From: Burkholderia dolosa
GTDB taxonomy: Bacteria > Pseudomonadota > Gammaproteobacteria > Burkholderiales > Burkholderiaceae
Reading direction: 5' to 3'
Assembly: GCF_902499135.1 (NCBI RefSeq)
Contig: NZ_CABVPR010000024.1
Coordinates: 1-64,000, forward strand
DNA: 64,000 nucleotides
Under the pieces are notes generated by a model. It had not been told where the DNA came from, ran no database searches, and was given only the letters and a program-made list of their open reading frames with translations. The position numbers were made by a program, and so were the translations under genes. This document shows positions 1 through 9,428 of this stretch, piece after piece; the stretch's first letter is position 1, and each line of letters opens with the position of its first letter.

Positions 1-1692
1 ACGCGCGTGCCGGTGCGCGGCGCCGTCGAGCCGCGCCGGCTGCCGGCCGACATCGCGACGCCCGGCGGCTACCGGCTCGCGATCGGGCCGCGCGGCGCGC
101 TGATCGAAGGCTACGACCGCGCAGGCCTCTATTACGGCGTCCAGACGCTGTTCTCGCTGGTGCCGGCCGGCGGCGGCACGATTCCGGCGATGCTGATCGA
201 CGACGCGCCGCGCTTCGTGCATCGCGGGATGCACGTCGACCTCGCGCGCAACTTCAAGCACCCGGCGACGCTGCGGCGCCTGATCGATCAGATGAGCGCG
301 TACAAGCTCAATCGCCTGCACCTGCATCTGTCCGACGACGAAGGCTGGCGCATCGAGATTCCGGGCCTGCCCGAGCTGACCGACGTCGGCGCACGGCGCT
401 GCCACGATCCGAGCGAGACGCGCTGCCTGCTGCCGCAGCTCGGCTCCGGCCCGGACAACCGTTCCGGCGGCGGCTATCTGACGCGCGACGACTACGTCGC
501 GCTCGTCCGCTACGCAGCCGACCGTTTCGTCGAAGTGATCCCGGAGATCGACATGCCCGCGCACGCGCGCGCGGCCGTCGTGTCGATGGAAGCGCGCTAT
601 CGGCGCCTGCACGCGGCGGGCCGCGAGCAGGAAGCGAACGCGTACCGGCTGCTCGATCCGCAGGACACGTCGAACCTGCTCACTGTGCAGTTCTACGATC
701 GCCGCAGCGATCTGAATCCGTGCGTGCCGGGCGCGCTCAACTTCGCGACGAAGGTGATTCGCGAGATCGCGTCGATGCACGCGGACGCGCAAGTGCCGCT
801 GCGCATCTGGCATTTCGGCGGCGACGAGGCGAAGAACATCCTGCTCGGCGGCGGCTTCCAGCCGTTGAACGGCACCGACCCGAACAAGGGGCGCATCGAT
901 CTCGCCGCACAGGACAAGCCGTGGGCGCGTTCGCCCGCGTGCACGGCGCTGCTTCAGCGCGGCGAGATCAAGTCGATCGACGAGCTGCCGACGCGTTTCG
1001 CGAAGCAGGTGAGCGCGATCGTTGCCGCGAACGGGATCGGCACGATGGCCGCGTGGCAGGACGGCATCAAGCACGCGAACGGACCGCAGGACTTCAGCAC
1101 GCGCCGCGTGATGGTGTCGCTGTGGGACACGATCTTCTGGGGCGCGTCGGACAGCGCGCGCGATCTCGGCAACCGCGGCTATCTGACGGTGCTCGCGCTG
1201 CCCGACTACCTGTACTTCGACTTCCCGTACACGCTGAACCCGCGCGAACGCGGCTATTACTGGGGTTCGCAGGCGACGGACGAATACAAGGTGTTCTCGC
1301 TCGCGCCCGAGAATCTGCCGCAGAACGCCGAAGTGATCGGCGACCGCGACGGCAACGCATTCGAAGTGACGGGCACCGGCGCCGCGCCGCGCATCGAAGG
1401 GATCCAGGCGCAGGCGTGGGGCGAAGTGATGCGCAACGATACGTTCCTCGAATACATGGTGTATCCGCGGCTGCTCGCGCTTGCCGAGCGCGCGTGGCAT
1501 CGCGCCGACTGGGAGCTGCCGTACACGGCCGGCGTGCGCTACAAGCGCGGCGACACGCACCATGTCGATACGGCCGCGCTGCAGCGCGACTGGGCCGGCT
1601 TCGCGACGCTGCTCAAGCAGCGCGAACTGCCGAAGCTCGACCGTGCGGGGATCGGCTACCGGAAGCCGACGTTCACGGTGACGGGCGAATGA
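1..1692 (+). CDS. Beta-N-acetylhexosaminidase (GH20), 5' end outside window
   Basis: Glycoside hydrolase family 20 enzyme, which removes terminal GlcNAc from chitooligosaccharides. The frame is open to the left edge, so the N-terminus (signal peptide and carbohydrate-binding domain of chitobiases) is missing here. The catalytic acid pair is seen as HFGGDEAKN, with Asp-Glu at bases 823-828, and LHLHLSDDEGWR marks the TIM-barrel start. The protein stops soon after GIGYRKP, so the C-terminal Ig-like domain of Serratia-type chitobiase seems absent. It converges on the nag operon, whose PTS would take up the GlcNAc it releases; that link is inference from position and family. The family call is firm; substrate preference is inferred. 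Confidence 0.9.
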   Translation, partial: TRVPVRGAVEPRRLPADIATPGGYRLAIGPRGALIEGYDRAGLYYGVQTLFSLVPAGGGTIPAMLIDDAPRFVHRGMHVDLARNFKHPATLRRLIDQMSAYKLNRLHLHLSDDEGWRIEIPGLPELTDVGARRCHDPSETRCLLPQLGSGPDNRSGGGYLTRDDYVALVRYAADRFVEVIPEIDMPAHARAAVVSMEARYRRLHAAGREQEANAYRLLDPQDTSNLLTVQFYDRRSDLNPCVPGALNFATKVIREIASMHADAQVPLRIWHFGGDEAKNILLGGGFQPLNGTDPNKGRIDLAAQDKPWARSPACTALLQRGEIKSIDELPTRFAKQVSAIVAANGIGTMAAWQDGIKHANGPQDFSTRRVMVSLWDTIFWGASDSARDLGNRGYLTVLALPDYLYFDFPYTLNPRERGYYWGSQATDEYKVFSLAPENLPQNAEVIGDRDGNAFEVTGTGAAPRIEGIQAQAWGEVMRNDTFLEYMVYPRLLALAERAWHRADWELPYTAGVRYKRGDTHHVDTAALQRDWAGFATLLKQRELPKLDRAGIGYRKPTFTVTGE

Positions 1693-1866
1693 ACGGATGC
1701 CGGGCGGCGCGTCGCGCGCGGCCGCCCGGCCGTCTTTCGGCGTCGGCGCCGCGGCGGCGCGAGATTGTCGCGAAGCGCTTCGTCGTTTTCGCGTCGGATC
1801 GGAGCGCTCGCTCGAACGGCGCTCTTTCTGTCTTTGGCGATCGCACGTCGGCGCGGAACGGACGAT

Positions 1867-1898
1867 AAAAAAACGGCTTGCGACGCATCGCAAGCCGT
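1867..1898 (-). terminator. Intrinsic terminator of the nag operon
   Basis: An 11-bp perfect stem (1873-1883 with 1888-1898, loop CGCA) is followed on the minus strand by seven T residues (A run 1867-1873 on the plus strand). It lies 55 bases past the nagE stop, so it ends the leftward nag transcript. The plus strand has no T run after the stem, so it is poor for the hexosaminidase gene. Confidence 0.85.
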
Positions 1899-1952
1899 TG
1901 TCGTGTTGCGGGCCGCGCCGATCCGCGTCGCGGACGGCGCCGCTTCGTCGCG

Positions 1953-3722
1953 TCAGGCCGGCTGTGCGGCGGTGCCGCCGCCCGCCGACGGCAGACGCGC
2001 ACCAAGCTGCTGCGCGTAGCGCGCGGCCGCGTTGCCGCACACGATGTGGAACGTGTCGGCCGACACCCACGCGACGTCCAGCGTGCCGAGCCGCTCGCGA
2101 TCGACGGCCGACGGGTCGAGCACCACGACGCGCAGACGCGTGGCCGCGACCGCATCCAGCGACGCGACGTTGGTCGCGCCGCCGAACACCGCGAGCCAGC
2201 GCGTCGGCTCGGGATCGAGCGGGCCGGCGTCCGCGCCTGTGACCGGCTGCGCGGCGGCGGCCGGCGACGTTGCGGCTGCGCCCGCCGCGCCGCTGCCGAT
2301 CGCGGAGCGCATCTCGTCGGCGATGATGTCGGCCTCGGGCCCGATGATCACCTGCACGCTGTTGCCGCCGCGCTTGAGCACGCCGCGCGCGCCGATCGAC
2401 TTCAGTTCCGGCTCCGACACCTTCTCCGGATCGACGACGGTCAGGCGCAGGCGCGTCGTGCACGCGTCGACGACGGTCAGATTGCCCGCGCCGCCGAGCG
2501 CCGCGATGTAGCGCTGCGCGCGCGGCGCGGCAGCACCGGCCGCCGCGCCTGCCGGCGGCGCCACGAAGCCGCCCGCTGCGTACGACTGCGCTGCCGCATC
2601 GGCGGTTGCCGGCTCGCGGCCCGGCGTCGCCATGTTGAACTTGCGGATGAAGAAGCGGAACAGCGCGTAGTACGCGATGCCGTACGCGATGCCGAGCGGA
2701 ATCGCGATCCAGCCCTTCGTCGACAGCCCGTAGTTCAGCACGTAGTCGATCGCGCCGGCCGAAAACGTGAAGCCGAGCTTCACGCCGAGAATCTGGCAGA
2801 TCGCGAGCGACAGCCCGGTGAGCACCGCGTGGATCACGTACAGCACCGGCGCGAGGAACATGAAGCTGAATTCGATCGGCTCGGTCACGCCGGTCAGGAA
2901 CGACGTGAGCGCCATCGAGAACAGCAGGCCGCCGACCATCGCGCGGCGCTCCTTCGGCGCTTCGTGCAGCATCGCGAGACACGCGGCCGGCAGACCGAAC
3001 ATCATGATCGGGAAGAAGCCGGCCATGAACGTGCCTGCGGTCGGGTCGCCCGCGAAGAAGCGATGCAGGTCGCCGTGCACGATCTCGCCGCCGGCGGGCG
3101 GCGTGAAGTTGCCGAACACGAACCATGCGAGCGAGTTGATGATGTGGTGCAGGCCGGTGACGAGCAGCAGCCGGTTCAGGAAGCCGAACACGAACGCCCC
3201 GATCGCGCCCGCCGTCGTCAGCCACTGCCCGGCCGCATCGATCGCGTGCTGGATCGGCTGCCATACGTATCCGAACACGATGCCGAGCACCACGCATGCG
3301 AGGCCAGTGATGATCGGCACGAACCGCTTGCCGCCGAAGAACGCGAGGTAGTCGGGCAGCTTGATGTCCTTGTAGCGGTTGTACAGCAGACCGGCCACGA
3401 CGCCCGCGATGATCCCGGACAGCACGCCCATGTTCAGCTTCGGGTCGATGTCCTTCATGATCGCGGTTTCGATCAGATAGCCGATCGCGCCCGCGAGCGC
3501 CGCGACGCCGTTGTTGTCCTTCGCGAAGCCGACCGCGACGCCGATCGCGAACAGCAGCGGCAGGTTGTCGAAGATCGCGCCGCCGGCGTCGGCGATCATC
3601 TTGATGTTGAAGACGTCCGGTTGCCCGAGCCGCAGCAGGATGCCGGCAACCGGCAGCACCGCGATCGGCAGCATCAGCGCCCGGCCCAGGCTCTGTATCT
3701 TCAGAAACGGATTCCCGTCCAT
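1953..3722 (-). CDS. nagE: N-acetylglucosamine/glucose PTS permease EIICB (NagE)
   Basis: Inner-membrane PTS permease of 589 aa that imports and phosphorylates GlcNAc (possibly also glucose). The EIIC membrane domain spans about 1-365 and carries the conserved EPIEF motif at 281-285. After an Ala-rich linker comes EIIB (about 402-475) with the phosphorylated Cys421 in DACTTRLRL. A second EIIB-like domain follows (about 506-575), but the matching segment reads DAVAATRLRV and has no cysteine. Last gene of the nag operon, 77 bases after nagF, which supplies EIIA, HPr and EI in one chain. The GlcNAc assignment rests on the operon; EIIC sequence alone does not separate GlcNAc from glucose. Confidence 0.92.
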   Translation of the reverse strand: MDGNPFLKIQSLGRALMLPIAVLPVAGILLRLGQPDVFNIKMIADAGGAIFDNLPLLFAIGVAVGFAKDNNGVAALAGAIGYLIETAIMKDIDPKLNMGVLSGIIAGVVAGLLYNRYKDIKLPDYLAFFGGKRFVPIITGLACVVLGIVFGYVWQPIQHAIDAAGQWLTTAGAIGAFVFGFLNRLLLVTGLHHIINSLAWFVFGNFTPPAGGEIVHGDLHRFFAGDPTAGTFMAGFFPIMMFGLPAACLAMLHEAPKERRAMVGGLLFSMALTSFLTGVTEPIEFSFMFLAPVLYVIHAVLTGLSLAICQILGVKLGFTFSAGAIDYVLNYGLSTKGWIAIPLGIAYGIAYYALFRFFIRKFNMATPGREPATADAAAQSYAAGGFVAPPAGAAAGAAAPRAQRYIAALGGAGNLTVVDACTTRLRLTVVDPEKVSEPELKSIGARGVLKRGGNSVQVIIGPEADIIADEMRSAIGSGAAGAAATSPAAAAQPVTGADAGPLDPEPTRWLAVFGGATNVASLDAVAATRLRVVVLDPSAVDRERLGTLDVAWVSADTFHIVCGNAAARYAQQLGARLPSAGGGTAAQPA

Positions 3723-3799
3723 TCAGTCCTCCAATCCATGTCTCGTCGTTGACCTAATTGCTCTCGTAGTAAAACGGGCCGCGAACCCGTCGTCGACGC

Positions 3800-6370
3800 T
3801 CAGTCGAGCGGCCAGACCTCGCGGCTTGCTGCCCTTACCGCCTGCGCCGAGTCGAGTGCGAGCAGATCCTGCGCGCGCTGGCGACACAGCTGGTAATCGA
3901 GACGGCGCACGCGCGCCTTGATGCCCGGCACCGATACGGGATCGACCGACAGCTCGGTCACGCCGAGGCCGACGAGGATCGGCACCGCGAGCGGATCGCC
4001 GCCGAGCGCGCCGCACACGCCGACCCACTTGCCGTGCCGCTGCGCGCCGCGCACCGCGATGTCGATCAGGCGCAGCACGGCCGGATGCAGGCCGTCGGCC
4101 TGCGCGGCGAGATCGGCCTGGCAGCGGTCCATCGCGAGCGTGTACTGCGTGAGATCGTTGGTGCCGATCGACAGGAAATCCGCATGCTGCGCGAGCTGAT
4201 CGGCGAGCAGCGCCGCGGACGGCACCTCGACCATCACGCCGACCTCGGCCGGCTCGGTGCGGCCCTGCGCGCGCGCGAATTCGTCGATGCGCTTCCTGAT
4301 CCGCACGAGTTCGCCCGCGTCGGTGACCATCGGCAGCAGGATGCGCACCGCGCCGAACGGCTTCACCGCGAGCAGGCCCTGCAACTGGTCGTCGAGCAGA
4401 TCCGGGCGCACCTGCGCGACGCGGATCCCGCGCAGGCCGAGCGCCGGGTTCGGCTCGGGCGGCAGCGTCAGATAGTCGACTTCCTTGTCGGCGCCGACGT
4501 CGAGCGTGCGGATGATCGCGGTGCGGCCCTGCAGCGCGTCGACGATCGACTGGTAGCTCTGCCGGTGCTCGGCGACGGTCGGTGCGGTCTGGCGATGGAT
4601 GAACATCAGTTCGGTGCGCAGCAGGCCGACCGCGTCCGCGCCGTTGTCGACCGCGGTGTTCGCATCGTCGAGCGTCGCGATGTTCGCGGCGACTTCGATC
4701 GCGCGGCCGTCGACCGTAGTCGCGGCTTCGCCGGCCCGCTGCCGGTTCGCGTCGCGCACGCCGGCCAGCCGCTCGCGCTCCTGGCGCGCGCGCTCGACGT
4801 CGAGCGCGGTCGGCGCGTGCTCGAGGCGCCCCGCGCTCGCATCGACGACGACCTGCGTGCCGTCCGGAATCGCGTACAGCGCATCGCCGACCGCGACGAG
4901 CGCCGGGATGCCGAGCTGCCGCGCGATGATTGCCGCGTGCGACGTGGCGCCGCCGCGCGCCATCACGAGCGCGGTCACGCGTTGCCGATCGAGCGACGAC
5001 AGATCGGACGGCGTGAATTCCTCGGCCGCGAGCACCGCCTCGCCCGGCAACGCGCGAGCCGCGCCGCTCGTGTGGCCGAGCGCGCGCAGCACGCGCTTGT
5101 CGATGTCGCGCAAGTCGGCCGCACGCTCGGCAAGCAGCGCGTCGTCGAGCTTCGACAGCGTGTCGATCTGCGCGCGGATCGTCTCGTGCCACGCGTAGCC
5201 GGCGCTCTTGCCGAGGCTGATCAGATCGCGTGCCGCGTCGACCAGCGTCGGATCCTCGAGCAGCACGCGATGCACCGCGAAGATGCCGGCTTCGCCGACC
5301 GCGCCGCGCGCCGACGCATTGCGCACCGTTTCGTCGAGCTCCGCATCGACCGCCTTCAGCGCGTGGTCGAGCCGGCGGCTTTCGACCGCGGGCGTGCCGG
5401 CCGCCTGCTCGGGCGGGACGATCGGCGCGTCGTCGAGCCGCACCAGCGTGCCGACCGCGATGCCGGGCGCCGCGCATACGCCGGCGAGCGTGTTCGGATC
5501 GAGCGCCGCGCCGTCGCGCGACGCGTCGCTGCGCACGCACGCGCGCGGCGCCGGCGAACGCAGCCGGGCCGGCTTTTCGTCGGCCTCGCCGTGCGCTTCG
5601 CGCAGCAGCTCGTTCGCGACCGCGTCGACGGCCTGCTGCGCGTGTGCGCCGCGCGCGACCAGCGCGACGGTCGCGCGCTCGCCGGCGCCGAGGCCGAGCA
5701 GGCCCACCACGCTTTCGATCGGCGCCTTGCGGCCGTCGAAATGCACTTCGACGTGCGCATCGAGCCCGCGCGCGGCTTCGCGCGCACGCGCGGCCGGCCG
5801 CGCATGCAGGCCGCCCGGCTGCGTCAGCACGATCTCGCGGCGCACTTCGTTCATCGCCGCGGCGCCGGCCTGCGCCGCGTGCGCCGCCGCTTCGCCCTTG
5901 CCGCGCAGCGTGAGCAGCGGCGTCTCGCCGGCGGTCGCGAAGCCGCTCGCGCGCTCGACGACATCGAACGCATCGGAATTCGCGATCGCGATCACCGATA
6001 CGAGCGAATGTGCGCTGCGCGCGACCGCGTCCTGGTCGAATTCGATCAGCAGATCGCCCGCGTCGACGCGCGCGCCGGGCTCGACATGCGCGGTGAAGCC
6101 CTGCCCGTTCAGCTCGACCGTATCGATGCCGATGTGCAGCAGCACTTCCGCACCGTGCGGCGTCGTGATCGTCACCGCGTGCCCCGTGCGTGCGAGATGC
6201 GACACGATGCCCGCACACGGCGCGACGAGCGTGCCCGCAAGCGGGTCGATGCCGATGCCGTCGCCGAACATCCCGCCGGAGAACACCGGATCGGGGACGT
6301 CGGCCAGCGCAACGATCGGCCCCGTCAGCGGAGCAAGCAGAACGATCTGGTCGTGGGTGGGGCTCTTCAA
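3800..6370 (-). CDS. nagF: PTS multiphosphoryl transfer protein EIIA-HPr-EI (NagF)
   Basis: Cytoplasmic fusion that passes phosphate from PEP to NagE. Numbering from an upstream in-frame ATG at 6394 (subtract 8 for the start given): EIIA-Glc-type domain about 18-165 with the His pair H72 and H87 (LLHIGIDTVE), HPr about 186-270 with H197 in GLHARPAA, and enzyme I from about 305 with H486 in GGATSHAAI and a C-terminal GVCGALGGDP active-site segment. I chose the TTG at 6370 because GAGGAG (6377-6382 on the plus strand) sits six bases upstream, whereas the ATG at 6394 lacks a ribosome site. Same order as nagF-nagE of P. aeruginosa. The window also encodes a separate PtsI and PtsH, so two EI and two HPr modules coexist. 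Confidence 0.93.
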   Translation of the reverse strand: MKSPTHDQIVLLAPLTGPIVALADVPDPVFSGGMFGDGIGIDPLAGTLVAPCAGIVSHLARTGHAVTITTPHGAEVLLHIGIDTVELNGQGFTAHVEPGARVDAGDLLIEFDQDAVARSAHSLVSVIAIANSDAFDVVERASGFATAGETPLLTLRGKGEAAAHAAQAGAAAMNEVRREIVLTQPGGLHARPAARAREAARGLDAHVEVHFDGRKAPIESVVGLLGLGAGERATVALVARGAHAQQAVDAVANELLREAHGEADEKPARLRSPAPRACVRSDASRDGAALDPNTLAGVCAAPGIAVGTLVRLDDAPIVPPEQAAGTPAVESRRLDHALKAVDAELDETVRNASARGAVGEAGIFAVHRVLLEDPTLVDAARDLISLGKSAGYAWHETIRAQIDTLSKLDDALLAERAADLRDIDKRVLRALGHTSGAARALPGEAVLAAEEFTPSDLSSLDRQRVTALVMARGGATSHAAIIARQLGIPALVAVGDALYAIPDGTQVVVDASAGRLEHAPTALDVERARQERERLAGVRDANRQRAGEAATTVDGRAIEVAANIATLDDANTAVDNGADAVGLLRTELMFIHRQTAPTVAEHRQSYQSIVDALQGRTAIIRTLDVGADKEVDYLTLPPEPNPALGLRGIRVAQVRPDLLDDQLQGLLAVKPFGAVRILLPMVTDAGELVRIRKRIDEFARAQGRTEPAEVGVMVEVPSAALLADQLAQHADFLSIGTNDLTQYTLAMDRCQADLAAQADGLHPAVLRLIDIAVRGAQRHGKWVGVCGALGGDPLAVPILVGLGVTELSVDPVSVPGIKARVRRLDYQLCRQRAQDLLALDSAQAVRAASREVWPLD

Positions 6371-6409
6371 CTGGGACTCCTCGGCGCGTCTCATCGGCTG
6401 TCTCGGCTA

Positions 6410-7435
6410 TCAGTGCGTTTCGGTGACTTTGTTCAGGTGGCGCGGCGTGTCGGGATTGCGGCCGCGCGCGACGGCGAGATCGGCTGCCATCACGTAGAAC
6501 GAAAGAATGGCGGCGATCGGGTCGAGCGCCGGATGTTGGGACTGCGCGAGCGGCAGCGCGGTGCCGGGCACGCGCGGCGTGCCCGCGGGTGCGGCGACCA
6601 GCACGGCGGCGCCGCGTGCGCGCATGTCGTCGGCGAGCTGCAGCAGCCCGGCCTGCTCGGGGCCCGGCGGCGCGAACACGAGCAGCGGATAGTCGCGATC
6701 GATCAGCTCCATCGGGCCGTGACGGACTTCGGCGCTCGAGAACGCCTCGGCCTGGATGCCCGACGTCTCCTTCAGCTTCAGCGCGGCTTCCTGCGCGATC
6801 GCGAGGCCGAGGCCGCGGCCGATCACGATCATCCGCTCGACGCCCGACAACGCGGCGACGGCCGGCGACCAGTCGAGCCGGCTCGCTTGCGCGAGCACGT
6901 CGGGCAGCCCGCGCAGCGCGGTCATCAGCGCCGCGTCGCGCTGCCAGAACGCGACGATCTGCGCGGACAGCGACAGCATCGCGACGTAACTCTTCGTCGC
7001 GGCGACCGACAGCTCGGGGCCGGCCAGCAGCGGCAGCTGGTGTTCGCACGCGTCGGCGAGCGGCGACGGCAGCACGTTCACCGCGGCGACGGTGCGCGCG
7101 CCCGCTTCGCGCAGCGCGGCGATCGTATTGACGAGATCGGGACTCTTGCCGGACTGCGAGAACGCGATCGCGAGCTGATCCTGCACCTTCAGCGGCGCCT
7201 GCTGCAGCGTCGCGACCGACATCGGCAGCGACGCGACCGGCACGCCGAGGCGGCTCATCGTCAGGCTCGCGAAATAGCTCGCGGCGTGATCCGAGCTGCC
7301 GCGCGCGACCGTCAGCGCGACGGCCGGCGGATGGTCCATCAGTTGACCGGCGAGCGCTTCGACGCGCGCCGTATCGGCGAGCTGCGCGGCGACCACGTGG
7401 GCCGACTCGCGCGCTTCGTTAAGCATATTCGACAA
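6410..7435 (-). CDS. nagB-II: SIS-type glucosamine-6-phosphate deaminase (NagB-II)
   Basis: Protein of 341 aa with two SIS domains (about 30-165 and 195-330) and a GlmS-like tail, GRNPDTPRHLNKVT. It resembles the isomerase half of GlmS without the glutaminase domain. In nag operons that lack classical NagB this family acts as glucosamine-6-P deaminase, giving fructose-6-P and ammonia. The start is a TTG at 7435: an AAGGAG lies six bases upstream, better spaced than the ATG three codons on. With this start it overlaps the end of nagA by 17 bases, which suggests translational coupling. The deaminase role is inferred from operon position; database names such as 'SIS domain protein' or 'GlmS-like' would describe the same gene. 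Confidence 0.88.
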   Translation of the reverse strand: MSNMLNEARESAHVVAAQLADTARVEALAGQLMDHPPAVALTVARGSSDHAASYFASLTMSRLGVPVASLPMSVATLQQAPLKVQDQLAIAFSQSGKSPDLVNTIAALREAGARTVAAVNVLPSPLADACEHQLPLLAGPELSVAATKSYVAMLSLSAQIVAFWQRDAALMTALRGLPDVLAQASRLDWSPAVAALSGVERMIVIGRGLGLAIAQEAALKLKETSGIQAEAFSSAEVRHGPMELIDRDYPLLVFAPPGPEQAGLLQLADDMRARGAAVLVAAPAGTPRVPGTALPLAQSQHPALDPIAAILSFYVMAADLAVARGRNPDTPRHLNKVTETH

Positions 7436-8522
7436 TCGATTCTCCTTCGACGTAGGTCGCGGTGAGGTTCAGGTCGCGGTCGAACACCACGAGGTCGGCC
7501 CACGCGCCGCGCTCGATGCGGCCGCGATCGGCGAGGCCGAGATAGTCGGCCGCATAGCGCGACATCCGGTTCGACACGTCGGCGATCGGCAGCCCGAGCG
7601 ACACGAGATTGCGCAGCGCCTGATCCATCGTCAGCGTGCTGCCGGCGAGCGTGCCGTCGGCGAGGCGTACGCCGCCGAGACATTTCGTCACGTGCTGGCT
7701 GCCGAGCCGGTATTCGCCGTCGGGCATCCCGGTGGCCGACGTGCTGTCGGTCACGACGTACAGGCGCGGAATCGCGCGCAGCGCCGCCCGAATCGCGCCC
7801 GGATGCACGTGCAGCAGATCGGGAATGATTTCCGCGTATTCGGCATGCGCGAGCGCTGCGCCGACAAGGCCCGGATTGCGGTGATGCAGCGGCGACATCG
7901 CGTTGAACAGGTGCGTGAAGCCGCACGCGCCGTGCTTGAGCGCCGACACGGCGTCGTCGTAGGTCGCGAGCGAGTGGCCGAGCTGCACGCGTACGCCGCG
8001 CGCGGCCATCTCGCCGATAATCTCGATGTGGCCGGCGATTTCCGGCGCGAGCGTGACGACGCGGATCGGCGCGATCGACAGGTACTTCAGCACTTCGTCG
8101 AGTACGGCCGACACGGCCGCGTCGGGCTGCGCGCCGAGCTTGCCGGGGTTGATGTACGGCCCTTCGAGATGCACGCCGAGCACGCGCGCGCCGCCCGGCG
8201 TGCGTTCGCGCGCGGCGGTGCCGAGGTTCGCGACGACGTCCATCAGCTCGTCGCGCGGCGCGGTCATCGTCGTCGCGAGCAGGCTCGTCGTGCCGAACTG
8301 CGCGTGCGTGCGCGCGATCGTCTCGATCGCGTCGCCGCCTTCCATCACGTCGGCGCCGCCGCCGCCGTGCACGTGCAGGTCGATGAAGCCGGGCAGCACG
8401 TACGGCGCGTCGTTTCGAGCCGGATCGACGGGCGTGCCGTCGAGCACGGTGATGCGGCCGTTCTCGGTGGCGAGCGAGCCGTGAATCCAGCCGTCGGGGG
8501 TCAGGATGTTTCCAGTCAGCAT
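7419..8522 (-). CDS. nagA: N-acetylglucosamine-6-phosphate deacetylase (NagA)
   Basis: Amidohydrolase of 367 aa that removes acetate from GlcNAc-6-P, the first cytoplasmic step after PTS uptake. Metal-site motifs are visible: HVH at 50-52 followed by GGGG, HLEGPYINP, GHS, THLFNAM with HH just after, and VTDSTSATGMPDG near the catalytic Asp. The start ATG at 8522 is preceded by AAGAGAA. A longer open frame runs upstream into the regulator gene but has no ribosome site and unrelated composition, so I rejected it. Second gene of the operon, between nagR and nagB-II. Confidence 0.94.
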   Translation of the reverse strand: MLTGNILTPDGWIHGSLATENGRITVLDGTPVDPARNDAPYVLPGFIDLHVHGGGGADVMEGGDAIETIARTHAQFGTTSLLATTMTAPRDELMDVVANLGTAARERTPGGARVLGVHLEGPYINPGKLGAQPDAAVSAVLDEVLKYLSIAPIRVVTLAPEIAGHIEIIGEMAARGVRVQLGHSLATYDDAVSALKHGACGFTHLFNAMSPLHHRNPGLVGAALAHAEYAEIIPDLLHVHPGAIRAALRAIPRLYVVTDSTSATGMPDGEYRLGSQHVTKCLGGVRLADGTLAGSTLTMDQALRNLVSLGLPIADVSNRMSRYAADYLGLADRGRIERGAWADLVVFDRDLNLTATYVEGESIVEYA

Positions 8523-8617
8523 GACGTTCTCTTGATGATCCGGTGACGCGGGCAGCCGCGTCGTGGGTTCCAGTGCGTTGCGTTTCGGTGCGCGCGTCGC
8601 GCGGGCAATCTCGCGCG

Positions 8618-9352
8618 TCAGCGTTTCAGTTCGGCGACGAAGTCGTAATAGTCGTCGCGGCAATACGTTTCGGTTACTTCGATCGCGCGCTGGTCGGCGC
8701 CGTAGCCGATCCGCGTGATCACGAGGAGCGCCGCGCCGGGCTTCACCGCCATCCATTTCGCGATCTCGCGCGTCGCGTTCACCGCGCGAAAGTGCTGCAG
8801 CGCGCGCACGACGTTCATGCCGCGCGCGTCGAGATAGTCGTACAGCGACGCGCCGAGCGTATGCGGATCGGGCACCACCGCGGCCGGCAGCGTCGAATGC
8901 TCGACGGCCATCACGATGCCGTCCGCGCGGCGCAATCGTTCGAGCCGCGCGACCGTCGCGCCCGGCGCGAGGCCGAGATGCGTGATCTCGTCGCGGCTCG
9001 CCGCGCGCAGCGTGCGCGACAGCCACACGGAATCGGGCGTGAAGCCGCGCTGCTGCATCTTCGCGGTGAAGCCGACGAGATGCGACAGCGGATCGGCGAC
9101 GCGCGGCGTGATGAAGCTGCCCGCACCGCGTGCGCGCTTGATCAATCCCTGCTCGACGAGCAGCGCGAGCGCGCGGCGGGCCGTGATCCGCGACACGCCG
9201 ACCGACACCGACAGCAGCCGCTCCGACGGCAGCGCCTCGCCGGCCTGCCATGCGCCGCCGTGAATCGCGCTCGCGAGATTGCGCGCGAGCTGCAGATAGA
9301 GCGGCGTGTCGGCGAGCGGATCGGGCGCGAGTTCGGACCAGCCGATTTCCAT
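8618..9352 (-). CDS. nagR: GntR/HutC-family transcriptional regulator of the nag operon
   Basis: Regulator of 244 aa with an N-terminal GntR winged helix (about 13-80; LPSERLLS and VSRITARRAL) and a C-terminal UTRA ligand-binding domain (about 95-240), the arrangement of DasR/NagR/YvoA proteins that sense GlcN-6-P or GlcNAc-6-P. I start at the ATG at 9352 because GGAGG lies three bases upstream; a longer frame to 9415 would run through the promoter. First gene of the nag operon, so it is probably autoregulated through the palindrome at 9416-9441. Ligand and repressor role are inferred from the family and context. Confidence 0.9.
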   Translation of the reverse strand: MEIGWSELAPDPLADTPLYLQLARNLASAIHGGAWQAGEALPSERLLSVSVGVSRITARRALALLVEQGLIKRARGAGSFITPRVADPLSHLVGFTAKMQQRGFTPDSVWLSRTLRAASRDEITHLGLAPGATVARLERLRRADGIVMAVEHSTLPAAVVPDPHTLGASLYDYLDARGMNVVRALQHFRAVNATREIAKWMAVKPGAALLVITRIGYGADQRAIEVTETYCRDDYYDFVAELKR

Positions 9353-9400
9353 GTGCCTCCGGGTGTCGGACGACGACGTCGAGCCGTCGAAAGTGAACGC

Positions 9401-9428
9401 ATTATATAACCACAATAATACCAGTCAA
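9401..9428 (-). promoter_or_regulatory. Sigma-70 promoter of the nag operon
   Basis: On the minus strand TTGACT (9428-9423) and a perfect TATAAT (9406-9401) are separated by 16 bases. Transcription would start near 9394, about 42 bases before the nagR ATG. Confidence 0.8.

Noticed and set aside
4034-7465. Open frame of more than 1100 codons on the plus strand across nagF and nagB-II
   Set aside because: Opposite-strand shadow of GC-rich genes: Arg/His-rich, no domain, no ribosome site, and it crosses two well-recognised genes.
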